Below, piece by piece: positions 63,825-64,000 of a stretch of 64,000 bases of DNA. The notes under the pieces are model-generated. The model was not told the DNA's origin, did no database searches, and was given only the letters and a program-made list of their open reading frames with translations. Source of the DNA: Falciphora oryzae. Its lineage: Eukaryota > Ascomycota > Sordariomycetes > Magnaporthales > Magnaporthaceae. Numbering within the stretch: the first letter of the stretch is position 1; every line of letters starts with the position of its first letter. The translations under genes were made by a program, and so were the position numbers. The DNA lies in assembly GCA_000733355.1 (NCBI GenBank), contig JNVV01000018.1, positions 124,001-188,000 of the forward strand, given 5' to 3'.

Positions 63825-64000
63825 TTAGGTCAACAACGGAGGTCCGCCCTGCCAAATTAGCAGGGCGCCACTCGGATCCGGCCCTGGCCAGGCCCAGATC
63901 AGGGCCCCTTGCCCGTGGCCGTGCACCGCCCTTTGCAGGGGCCCGGCCAACCGCGACCTCTCCCGCACCGGAATCTAACGCGAGAAATTTGGCCGTCAGC

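Overview
The window looks like a scaffold of a filamentous ascomycete (Pezizomycotina, probably a sordariomycete). The genes are GC-rich, with short 60-130 nt introns that have GT/AG ends and CTAAC/CTGAC-like branch sites. There are two GAL4-type Zn2Cys6 regulators, two HET-domain genes, an NLR remnant, a GH62 secreted enzyme and AT-rich, RIP-like transposon remains. A run of 99 Ns (13315-13413) is an assembly gap.

Layout. 1-7.5 kb is a redox block: a partial secreted FAD oxidoreductase, an SDR divergent from a Zn2Cys6 regulator, a frame-broken Gre2-type reductase pseudogene and a zinc-independent MDR reductase. 8.5-17.8 kb holds two housekeeping-like regulatory genes, a 1317-aa disordered protein and a 718-aa C2H2-type protein, facing away from each other across 2.9 kb. 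18.4-32 kb is an accessory island: a broken HET gene, an NB-ARC/TPR remnant, an intact HET gene with four N-terminal 10-aa repeats, and a 7.8-kb Ty1/copia element with near-identical LTRs and a 5-bp target duplication. 32.4-44 kb has a divergent SHMT-like / ketosamine-3-kinase-like pair, a damaged Nudix gene, an ankyrin gene cut by a 323-bp hAT-type MITE, and a GMC oxidoreductase. 44-64 kb has a possible 37-aa peptide gene, a GH62 arabinofuranosidase, a small secreted protein gene with an in-frame TAG, a PIF1 helicase, a DUF1992 (DnaJC28-like) protein, a second divergent SDR/Zn2Cys6 pair, a BIR-domain protein, a solo LTR related to the copia LTR, and an acidic ORF remnant at the edge.

How the genes may work together. 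Two unrelated places show the same layout: an SDR reading left and a GAL4-type regulator reading right from a shared promoter of about 0.5 kb, which suggests local regulator/target pairs. The HET/NLR/transposon island looks like a decaying allorecognition locus with one surviving gene. Exon joins given here were worked out by eye from splice signals and frame, without transcripts.
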